DNA of 64,000 nt from positions 10,106,001 to 10,170,000 of the forward strand of contig OX291551.1 in the NCBI GenBank assembly GCA_946406115.1, in the 5' to 3' direction. Both the position numbers and the translations under genes were made by a program. This DNA is from Apoda limacodes (Eukaryota > Arthropoda > Insecta > Lepidoptera > Limacodidae). A model generated the notes under the pieces. It was not told where the DNA came from. It saw only the letters and a program-made list of their open reading frames with translations, and made no database searches. Below are positions 22,661 to 31,792 of this stretch, one piece after another (position 1 is the stretch's first letter; each line of letters begins with the position of its first letter).

Positions 22661-23782
22661 TTATACTAATTCATCATAACTATCATTAAAACTATGATCC
22701 AAAACATCGCTGTCGAAGTTTGAACAAGTGGTCTGGTGCGTAGTATTTGTGTCTTTTTGTGCCAGAAGTCTGTCGCAATCAGTAAGTCTTCCGTGCAGCA
22801 CATTGTATACTCGAGTCATAGATGCCACCTTCTCTTTACAAGAAGGATCTGTCTCTATAGCAAAGAGCCGGGAATCTAGAAGTTTTATAGCACCTACAAT
22901 ATAATTTCTCAAAGTTTTAGTCTTATGTTCGCTTCTGATACGTTCTAAAAATTCGCAGATTTGCCTTTCGCCACACAGAAGCAGATCAACGTCGTAAGCC
23001 AATGGTGAATGTTGTCTATGAAGATATGTTATCAGGCGTTTGGCGTAACGTCGATACGTGCGGTAAGCTTTTCGTTTTCTTGGCCCAAGTGTTCTACCCA
23101 TGGTCATAGATTTTTTCATATCATCTATCACAGTCTTGTATCCTGCATCAGTTTTGGTATCAAATATATCTCTTAAACGTGTCTCGACAGGCTGGAGTTC
23201 GTAAGGTACAGGAGATGGGGAAAGAGAAGGAGATGATGGTGGTGGCGAAAGTGGTGAAGCATTGGCTCTGGTATTTTCCTCACCTTCACTGGATTCACTA
23301 GAAGTTCTTTCTGCTAAAACTGGTTCAGGTGCAGGATATGGACGTGGTCTTGAACGCGTTTTTTGAACACGTGCTGGACGAGGTGCGGTTCTAGCGTTGT
23401 ATGCTGTAAGGACATTGGCATCTTGTTCAGTGAGGGGTCGCGTGCGCTGTGTTGCTGCCAACGGAATTATTCGAATTTTAACAAGAGCGTAACTTTGGTG
23501 TATTTTGTTTCGGATGCGAGGATCTTCGTAGTCTGATCCCCAAAGATCTCGTATAGCTGATTCTTTTAGATACCGTACTTGGCACAGTTCTCCGTTGAAG
23601 AATCTTTTTCTCTGTTGTTCATTAAGTGCATCTCTCTCGGGACCAGTAAATCCATGGCATTTGGTCAAGTGATCTGGCAGTTTTCCGTATGTGAAACGAG
23701 CACAGTTCTCTATGGGACATGGTATATTTGCGTGATTTTGCTTTTTAGTGCGAACAGCGGCTGTCGCTGGCCGGGTGGTCAT
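22661..23782 (-). CDS. Uncharacterised 373-aa protein: C2H2-like finger, Pro/Ser-rich linker, basic helical domain
   Basis: An intact ORF of 373 codons in a region where all other long frames are broken. Residues 22-43 form a C2H2-like finger (C22-x4-C27-x10-H38-x4-H43). Residues about 135-200 are a Pro/Ser/Arg/Glu-rich linker of low complexity. Residues about 205-325 are basic and predicted helical, with GPRKRKAYRTYRRYAKRLIT, ICEFLERIRSEHKTKTLRNY and a following hydrophobic helix; the layout resembles the SAM-like core-binding domain of tyrosine recombinases (Crypton-like), but no catalytic R-H-R-Y domain follows. The tail is polar. The minus-strand sequence TTAATTGTTTCAG ends four bases before the ATG, a good 3' splice site, which suggests a spliced 5' UTR and fixes this start. 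It could be a host gene derived from a transposon or ORF1 of an unnamed element. The assignment of the helical domain is inference. Confidence 0.7.
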   Translation of the reverse strand: MTTRPATAAVRTKKQNHANIPCPIENCARFTYGKLPDHLTKCHGFTGPERDALNEQQRKRFFNGELCQVRYLKESAIRDLWGSDYEDPRIRNKIHQSYALVKIRIIPLAATQRTRPLTEQDANVLTAYNARTAPRPARVQKTRSRPRPYPAPEPVLAERTSSESSEGEENTRANASPLSPPPSSPSLSPSPVPYELQPVETRLRDIFDTKTDAGYKTVIDDMKKSMTMGRTLGPRKRKAYRTYRRYAKRLITYLHRQHSPLAYDVDLLLCGERQICEFLERIRSEHKTKTLRNYIVGAIKLLDSRLFAIETDPSCKEKVASMTRVYNVLHGRLTDCDRLLAQKDTNTTHQTTCSNFDSDVLDHSFNDSYDELV

Positions 23783-23786
23783 GGTT

Positions 23787-23799
23787 CTGAAACAATTAA
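23787..23799 (-). other. 3' splice acceptor upstream of the 373-aa ORF
   Basis: Minus-strand TTAATTGTTTCAG, with the AG at 23788-23787 and exon starting AACCATG. It implies an upstream non-coding exon on the 23.8-24.4 kb side. A GTACGT donor about 40 nt upstream is too close for a normal intron, so the true donor is probably farther away and was not identified. Confidence 0.45.
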
Positions 23800-24469
23800 G
23801 AATAATTTTAATGATATAAAGACGTACGTATTATTTTTGGACGGTTAATTTATTTAGAGGGTGTTTATCGACACGGAGGGAGGCTGTCCGAGTATAATAA
23901 TTGTGTTGACGGAGGCCGGAGGCTGTTTACAGAGCGCCGGGACTGCCCGAGACTCCTTGCGGAGCTTAATTTATTGAAAACAATGAGACTCCTTTACGGA
24001 TGCATCCATGTCCATCTCATTGTATGGCTTACTTTGTTTGATATCAATAAACATAGAATGAAACATAATAACTTTATTGATATCGTAACGGGTTTACATA
24101 AAATTACGGCGAGAGGAAGTGGGCACTTATACAGAATAATAACATAAACGTAAACAAGTGTTTCGCCCCAACACGAGGCACCTTCAACTTGAATACTTAG
24201 GTATTTTAATAATTGAGTGGTTCAATGATAAATAAAGGTAGTAACGTCCATATGGGCATAAAGAAGTAGGAGGGAAGTGCTGCACATGTACAAATGTGGA
24301 TTGTGTACTTCTGGCGTTCGTGAATACATATTGTTTTAGTGGATTTGCAAGGTAAAAACATTTTATTATAATAATACATTTTCGCAAAGTAGCTCCTGAT
24401 TCTTTCAACTTTCGAACGAAAGTTTTGATGGTAGCGCTGGTTATACTAAGTCCCCGCGTGTAAAACCCC
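23800..24469. other. Likely 5' flank of the 373-aa gene; contains a perfect hairpin
   Basis: GC content rises at 23860-23960, consistent with a 5' exon or promoter of the minus-strand gene. A perfect 12-bp inverted repeat, GATATCAATAAA at 24040-24051 and TTTATTGATATC at 24073-24084, encloses 21 bases. The minus frame at 24184-24408 shows no motif. Confidence 0.35.
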
Positions 24470-26850
24470 GCTCCGTCTCCTTAGGCTATTTTAACGCCAA
24501 CGCAACGGTCTTCGAAATCAAAGAGAGGAATTATCGCAATTCCTGTCGTCCTAAAAACCGGACGTTTTCATCTCATCCAGGAAACGTTCCTAAAGCCCGC
24601 TGTCCGCACCCCTTCGATTGCGAACTATCGCACCGTCCGTAATGATAGAACTGCCTCCAATCTCGGAGGCACTCTCATCTATTACAGGCGCTCCCTGCAT
24701 TACTCCCCTATCGATCCTCCGCCACTAACGAATATAGAAGCATCCGTATGCCGCTTAGCCATGACCGGCCATCAGCCGATCATCATTGCATCGGTTTATC
24801 TCTCTCCCTTAAAAGACTTGCTGGAGAGCGACCTTCATTCGCTCTTAAATTTAGGCGACGCCGTCATTCTTGACATAGCACTTCTAAAGAATGTAAGCTA
24901 AGCTTTCGCTCTATAGAGGTGCTCGACGAACTTGACTCGGATCACCGCCCTGTCCTTCTCCGATTAGGTTCCCCTTCGGACTCTCCTCCCGACATTAGAA
25001 CCGTGACGGACTGGGATAAATTCAGGCAATTGCTCGAAAATCCCAGCTCGCCACATCTAGATCGCGTTCCCGACATTATCTCTTCCGCGACCGACTTAAA
25101 CGTAGCTATCGACTCACTCACTAGCCACCCGACCGCCACCGTTGGCGAGTGCTCAAGGCAAGTACCGGTTAGTGATTATCACCACTTAATCCTGCCTCAG
25201 CACATCAGGTCGCTAATGACTGAGCGTAACGCGGCCCGCCGCAGACGCGATCGCGCTCCCACTATCGAAAATAAAGCTCGCTTCAACGACTTACACCGCC
25301 GTGTAAGAACCGCTGTAGCTGAGCTTCGCGCCCAACGTTTCGGTGATCTGATGAAGAATATTACTCCTTCTCACCAAGCTTATTGGCACTTAGCCAGAGC
25401 TTTAAAGACACCGCTAACTCTCTCCCTCCGTTAACTCGTCCCAACAACGTTCCCGCGTTCAATGACGACGAAATAGCGAATTACCTAGCGTCTAGCCTCC
25501 AAGCCCAATGTGCCTTAAGCATACAGCCGTTTGATCCCGACCACGTGCGCGAGGTAGCCGGCGAAGTGGAGCGCAGAACTTCACTGCCCCCACAAGTCCC
25601 CCTGCCCCGTCACTGTCGACGAAGTCAAATAGGTCACCAAAGACCTACGCCCCCGTAAAGCCCCCGGTGCAGACGGTATCTCTAACGATATCCTTAAGCG
25701 CCTTACTCTTCCCCTTATCTGCCTTCTAGTAGCGATTTTCAACGCTGCTATCGAAAATTGCACCTTTCTTTCTCAATGGAGAGACGCAATTGTTATAGGC
25801 ATCCATAAGCCAGGCAAAGCTCCTACCGCCCCATTAGCTTACTAAAGGCCCTTGGTAAACTTTACGAACGCCTCTCCCTCTCCACAGAGACTTTAGTAGA
25901 TGAGCACCCTCCGCGGCCATCTCCCCACCCACTCTTTGGTCGTGCCATTTCCTGGCAAAACAAGACTAAATATCTCGGTGTGACCCTGGATAGGCGTTTG
26001 AACTCTGCGATCACACCAAAATAGTTAGAGACCGAGCTGCTTTGTCCTCGGTCGTCTTTATCCCATGATAGGCAAGTACAGTAAGATATCTCTTAGAAAT
26101 AAGCTGAATCTTTACACAACTTGCATCCGCCCCATACTAGCTTATGCTAGCGTAGTCTTTGCGTTATCTAAGTGCAATCTCCATAAACTTCAGACCCTCC
26201 GAAACCACTTTTTCAGGGCGGCCTCTGGACCCATCTGGTACGTCCGCAATGCCTACCTACACAGGGACTTCGAGCTCCCTACGATTCCCCAATACTTCAA
26301 AGACCTGGCAGTCCGCTTTTTCGAGCGTACACAAAATAACCCAAATCGACTAATTGTGCAATCCACAACGTATCATCCCCCCGACCGACCTCGGCATGGT
26401 CGTAAAACTATAGTTAGGCGGCCTCGGCACGTACTAACGGCCCCAAATGACGATCTTGCTGTCCGGATAGCGAGATTAGTCTCCACGACCTCCCCGAATA
26501 GGGCCTCCCCACTCACACAATGCCGACGTCCCCGGGTGTGTCGGCGCCCGAACGGATACACGAGGTATCAAAGAGTGCCGGGGCGCTTCTCACCCCCACT
26601 CAATCGCAACCGCACCCGCGTAACGTGGAACTCCCCTTCTGGCGGTGACTCACCTTCGGGTTCGAGACTCATGCCGGTCGAAGGGACGCCCCCGAGAGCA
26701 ACAACCCAAGCCGAGGCCCTTGAGCCCTTGAGCCCTTGAGCGTTGGGCGCCAAATGGGCTGAGGCTCCTTCAGAGTCTCGACCCAAAAACCCCGGTGAAG
26801 TAGTAATGGCTGCAACAGCCAACTGCATTGTCAGTTCGAAAAAAAAAAAA
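24470..26850 (+). pseudogene. Jockey-clade LINE, internally deleted and frameshifted
   Basis: The element starts in the endonuclease (in pieces: FNAN near 24494, then ETFLKPA and LGGTLIYYRRSLHYSP). A deletion removes the GDFN region, after which ELDSDHRPVLLRLGSP closes the endonuclease. The linker (RSLMTERNAARRRRDRAP) leads to the RT start, KAPGADGISNDILKRL, then a large deletion takes out the YADD part and the copy resumes at TKYLGVTLDRRL and IRPILAYASVVFALSKCNL. The C-terminus and 3' UTR are complete with a 12-base A-tail ending at 26850. Many frameshifts; inactive. The GC-rich tail is the reference for the fragments at 2850-3240 and 10857-11004. Confidence 0.9.
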
Positions 26851-27519
26851 TGTCCCGCGGGTCTTCTTATTTTCAGTGCACATTTCTGCGGTCTATGACG
26901 TCAGCGCGAGGACTGGAGGGAGGACTAGTCATATACATTATTGTGTTATCGTCAGACCGACCCTTAAACCTTTAAACTCTCGGAGTATGAGCTTTCAAAA
27001 GTAAATGCTTTTTTGTCATAATTTTTTCTGGAATTCCTGCCGGTACGACGAGTAAGACGTTTATCTAATTAAGATCAAAAAACCTATGTGCTGCAATTTA
27101 AAGGTCAGGCAGACAGACAAATAGCGTAGGCTTAGTAATGGTTCCCCTTTGGATACCGAAATTTAAGAAATGACACCTAATTTTTTTCGATCAGAAAGGT
27201 AAAAATTGTCTGCTTTAAAAGCGCTATATAAATATGCTTTATGGGCGGTTAGCTGAAATCGAAGATTTTGATCTTATTATTATTTATTTTTCTGTGACAA
27301 AAATACCTATCTTTCAAATTGAAGGACAGTCTAACGTTAAATCAAAAAATAATTTATTAATTATTATTAAAATAATATTTCACAAGTTATGTAAATTCTA
27401 TACCATATATTTGCTAGATCTATGCTTATTTAACGTTCAAAATAGAAAGTCAAAAGAGCCGGGAGTTTTTTAAGCGATGTTTTTAGATATCTATTAATAG
27501 TAAATAGTAATTTTCTATT
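26851..27519. other. Spacer with a fragment of repeat D1
   Basis: Near 27105-27165, GGCAGACAGACAAATAGCG followed by GGCTTAGTAATGGTTCCCCT is a worn piece of repeat D1. The plus frame 27234-27473 is AT-rich and has no domain. Confidence 0.4.
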
Positions 27520-27926
27520 AACCGAAGTGTTCCGTACCATTATCTATAAAAACGGCAAAGAAATTACGTTGGTTATATGGCGGCCCCCCTTAAATATTTG
27601 TTTTATTTTAATTTAATTATTTATTTCTAAAGTGAATGTATAACTAAATATTCTGTGATTATTTCAAGCGTCTACGTTACCGTCATCAACATCGAGAAGA
27701 AACTAGGAAAAAATCACGTTTGTTGTATGGAAGCCCCCTTAAGTATTTTTTTTTTCCATTTTTTAGTATTTGTTGTTATAGTAGTGACAGAAATACATCA
27801 TCTGTGAAACTTTCAACTGTCTAACTATCACGGTTCATGAAATACAGCCTGGTGACAGACGGATGGACAGCAAAGTCTTAGTAATAGGGTCCCGTTTTGT
27901 ACCCTTTAGGTACGGAACCCTAAAAA
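27520..27926 (+). repeat. Dispersed repeat D1, 5'-truncated
   Basis: It includes the internal landmarks GTTCCGTACCATTATCTATA, GGAAGCCCCCTTAAGTA, CAGAAATACATCATCTGTGA and the end GGTCCCGTTTTGTACCC, TACGGAACCCTAAAAA. Two near-duplicate inner blocks (CGTTGGTTATATGGCGGCCC and CGTTTGTTGTATGGAAGCCC) suggest two D1 copies or an internal duplication. Confidence 0.65.
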
Positions 27927-29769
27927 TGAGCAAAATTTGCACATTTGGGTCGAGCGCAGCCTTAATATAATAAAATTAGAAATGTTTAATAATTGAAGTT
28001 TTAGGTTTTTTAGGTTTTTTTTGCAGGAAATTCCTAAATTGACTGGCTTCGCGTAAAAACTACACCTTCGTTAATTTCTTAAATTAGGTAGCCGACCCCA
28101 AATACAAACGAAAGATGAGCTACCGCGATACAATTTGTCGAGCTAAATATAAAACAACAATAACACAAATTTGAGACAATTCATCGGCTAAGACAGCGAG
28201 TCTGATTGAACAAATATTTATTTTTGAAATTAGCTTGTGTTTTCACAAGTCGACCGCCCGCCCGCCCTACGCTATATAATAAATAATCTAAATGAAACAA
28301 TCCTCAGGGGACCACTGTCTGCATTTCTGAACATTTTCTTGCTTTTGTTTAACATACTTCAATTAATATTTTTAATTAGGTCCACTAATAATTCTAATAA
28401 GAATTCATTTCTATTCAGAAGGATATTGGTAGTCGAGTTTTGTGTTAAATAGTAAGAGCACCAGTACATGCCTAGTACAAAAACTGAAAGAATAGGTATA
28501 TAGAAAGTCCTGCTGCTATTGGACTAGTGGTTTCGGCATCTGCCTCGCGTCCTAAAGGGTTGCTATTAGAATCCGGGGTGCACCAATAAGTATTTCTTTT
28601 TATTTATTCGTTTACTTACACCACCGGGTTTTCGGTAAATGAAAATATTGTAAAAACTTGCACTTTGATATGTGAGTCGAAAATGAAACAGCTTATGAAG
28701 GTGACGAGAGCTGAGATGTCAATGACTATCTCTTGAAGAAGGAATAACAGTGACATTTAAGACAATATGCCTCTTCCGGAACTACGATCTAACTGATAGA
28801 GTTCAGACACATTAACATGATAATATATTTAGAATATCTTCTTCGAAGTCGAGGGCTGATGATGAGAATGACTATTTCTTCATCTAGTTACCTATTTTTA
28901 GTTGGACAAATGTAAAAAAATATAGCAAAATTACAAAATTTCAATATCACGAGAGACCTGATCTAAAAGACTTGGACATTATTGAATTGTCTATAGTTTT
29001 ATTTAGCTAGTATGTTTACTTGTTTGCTCAGGATGGTGTGAGGTATGTATTCTTTAATTGATATAGGTACTCACGGCTTGTGAATCGAGGAGGAAATTAG
29101 ATATAGGTACTTACATCTGCTGATTTGACTACGAGTTTCAGCACAAGCAAACACTCAAGAGTCTTGAAGGCTAGAAGAGGATATCAACCTTTTTACAGTA
29201 AAAAAATATATTGAATAGTACCTATATTGTATTAAGTTACAATACATAGCTATAAAGATTATTATTACTCCCGGTATTCCAGAAATTAGAACGATGTTAC
29301 TTGTCATGTAACTTTCTGTAAGATATGACAAGAGAGTCACAGTTTTAGTGGAAGTTCTTGTAAAGAGCTCCCCTTTTCTACTCGGAAGTGGCGCGACTTG
29401 AATAAATAACTAATTTGCATATTTAATAACAGGTATCGCGGGTAGATTCAATTGTTTAATCCTTGAATTATTAATCGGAGCTGTGGTTCGCTATGCTCAT
29501 TACCCTCAGGCTAAGTCAATCAAATATTCAGATTTCCTTTGAAATTACATAGTAATATAAGTCATTATTATTTGTGATTTTAATTGATATTTACACATTT
29601 GTTTTAATTTTACTTAAACGTCACATTCACTAGCCAAATTTTGAAATTACTTATCATTCTTCCTAACAAGACAAAAATGACATTGTTAGTTTTGTGTTTT
29701 ATTACAGAGTTAGTTAAACTTTTGCAATTTCTCCAAAGAAATACACCTCTTTATTAATCTTGATCGAAG
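27927..29769. other. Spacer, no gene except a tRNA-like sequence
   Basis: Mostly AT-rich. The tRNA-like block at 28510-28590 is listed separately. The frames at 28237-28452 and 29155-29340 have no recognisable features. Confidence 0.45.
28510..28590 (+). repeat. tRNA-derived sequence, probably a SINE head
   Basis: TTGGACTAGTGGTTTCGGCA resembles an A box (box A core TAGTGG), and TTAGAATCCGGGGTGCACCA resembles a B box and acceptor end. Spacing between the boxes is about right for a tRNA, but the arms do not pair well enough for a functional gene, so a SINE head or tRNA pseudogene is more likely. Confidence 0.45.
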
Positions 29770-30150
29770 GACTTAATATTATAAATGCAATAGTAACTCT
29801 GTCTGACTATTACCTCTTTACGCTTAAACTGCTGTACCGATTAAAATGAAATTTGGTATAGACATAGTTTGAAAGGATAAAGGCTACTAGAAAACGTCAA
29901 GTGCGAGTCGATTTTTTTTTCTATAATTAAGGAGTTGCCGTTGAAATCCTGCACCGACAACCGAATTTAGGGCGAGTGGAACCGCGGGCAAATTTAGCAT
30001 GGAGATAGTCTGAGTCCGTGGAAAGGACATAATATACCTACTTGAAAACGTCAAGTGTGAGTCGATATTTTTCTATAACTGACGAGTGCCGTTAATATCC
30101 TTCACCGAAAACCGAATTTAGGGCGGGAAACACCGCGGGCAAAAGATAAT
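29770..30150 (+). repeat. Dispersed repeat D2 with an internal tandem duplication
   Basis: It opens with TTAATATTATAAATGCAATA, GTAACTCTGTCTGACTATTA and CCTCTTTACGCTTAAACTGC, then ATGAAATTTGGTATAGACAT, a layout I know from many moth genomes. The block starting GAAAACGTCAAGTG(C/T)GAGTCG occurs twice, at about 29893 and 30046, each followed by CCGAATTTAGGGCG and CCGCGGGCAAA. A reverse copy lies at 56640-56910. Confidence 0.6.
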
Positions 30151-31059
30151 GAACTATAATATTTACACTAATAATAGCTGCTAACTACGCCATGGGATAT
30201 TATTTAATTCCGCTTTGCACAAAGCATATTTTAAAAATGTATTTACTACATAGAAGTCATAAAACTAGTCGTAAGCCGTATTTAAACACACAACACATCT
30301 GTGAGCTTTAGTTAGCATTTCGGTTACAATACCAAGTACAATTCACAAATGTATTTTAGGAACAATATAAAACGTTTTTAATATGCCTTATGACAGGTGT
30401 TACAATTTCTGTGTGGTATATAGTTTTGTAATAATCTTTGTACGAAGTGGAAATAAATAATATCTTATGGCGGTGCTTGTTAGCTGCTATATGCGTCTTA
30501 GTAATATTACTATAACGTAATGACTTCTAGATAGTAAGTAAACTCAAATTCTTAAGACATAGTTTCATGATCATCCAACAAAGTTAAGGAAATCCAATGG
30601 GACAGTTGAGACACACCCATAACTTTTAGTTGCTTTTTGCAAAGATTTAATTTAGGACTATAAATATAGTTTTGGTCATTTATTAAATGTGGATTTAGGG
30701 TTGTAGCTGCAAGAACTTTAGGCCGCTCTTCGATAGTAGCAAAGTAAAAATCTGATAAAACAATATGATAAAGTAAAGATATACGAGATAAATCATAGTT
30801 AATGCAGATTGCGAGGATCGGAGGAACAAAAATTACACCTTGCGAGAAACCGAGATTGCACTGGATACAAAGGAAGTCAGCATCCATATAAGTAGCCACG
30901 GAACTAGTTAATATCACATTAAATCAAACACAAAGCTTAGTAAAATATCAACACAACGATGTTAAATGCGTTACTGACGTCTGATAAGATAAGAAAAGTA
31001 AGTTTTTTATTTTAAATGCCTAGCTGGTTTTTTTAATTGACTGAGAATATTTAAATTCA
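30151..31059. other. Spacer with one unexplained minus-strand ORF
   Basis: A 121-codon minus-strand frame at 30552-30917 contains KKQLKVMGVSQLSHWISL, which loosely recalls the ...K.MG(L/V)S..LHW.. motif near the first membrane domain of ABCA transporters, but the rest does not support that. I leave it as an unassigned ORF, possibly an exon relic. Confidence 0.35.
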
Positions 31060-31327
31060 GGCCATCCCTGATGCGGTCCACTAGCGCCGCCATTGAATAT
31101 TTTTTAATTACTGTTCGTATATAAAGCGTATTTCAAAAATTTGATTGAAAGAAATATGACATTAGTCATAAGCTATTTCTAGAACGATTTTTAACGTTTG
31201 TAGAATAAATATGCAAGTTGTTGAAGCGTATTTGCTAAAATTGCCACTTTTAGCAGATATGCTATCTACAGCTCAGAGATATATTATAGAAACACAATGG
31301 CTCCGCGAGTGGACCGCAGGGATGTCC
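31060..31327. repeat. MITE M5 with 33-bp terminal inverted repeats
   Basis: The left end GGCCATCCCTGATGCGGTCC ACTAGCGCCGCCATTG (31060-31095) matches the reverse complement of 31295-31327 (CAATGGCTCCGCGAGTGG then ACCGCAGGGATGTCC) with a few mismatches. The AT-rich core has no ORF. About 268 bp in total. Confidence 0.6.
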
Positions 31328-31792
31328 TTATGCTAAAACAAAGTATTATGTTGGCACTTCCTTGACTTTTTGTGTTTGCGTATTTCGCAAATAAGTGCCA
31401 GTATACTTGACAAAAAATTGGGTTTATTTGCCTATTTGACAATTAAGACCAGTAACAAATACGCGTTACCGTACCGCTGTCGATTTTTAGGCGCGCATCA
31501 AAGGATCCAAATAGACAGATACACACTGCCGCTGACTAGTACGGATGTCTTTTGTTGGTTTTGAGAATGATAAAATGTCAATGTCAAGTGCCAACTCGTC
31601 CGACATGTGTGCGATCGTATTCTTTACTTATATCAAAATATTTGATATTTGGCTCCATGTGTGGATGGTCATATTGTCGTGTATTGCTTATTGGCGTTTT
31701 TGTCAAATAATTTCGGAATATAGTGAATACAAATATGTAAAGACAAATAGCCAAGTGAAGTGATTAGGTGTAACACATAGATATCCTCCTAT
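31328..31792. other. Spacer before the hAT element
   Basis: Two overlapping plus-strand frames (31370-31564 and 31545-31763) have no recognisable domain. The sequence is more balanced in composition than its surroundings but I cannot assign it. Confidence 0.4.

Noticed and set aside
23579..23848. 89-codon plus-strand ORF
   Set aside because: It lies opposite the start of the 373-aa gene and reads as its antisense.
28510..28590. A functional tRNA gene
   Set aside because: A- and B-box-like words are present but a full cloverleaf with paired arms cannot be drawn; called a SINE head or tRNA relic instead.
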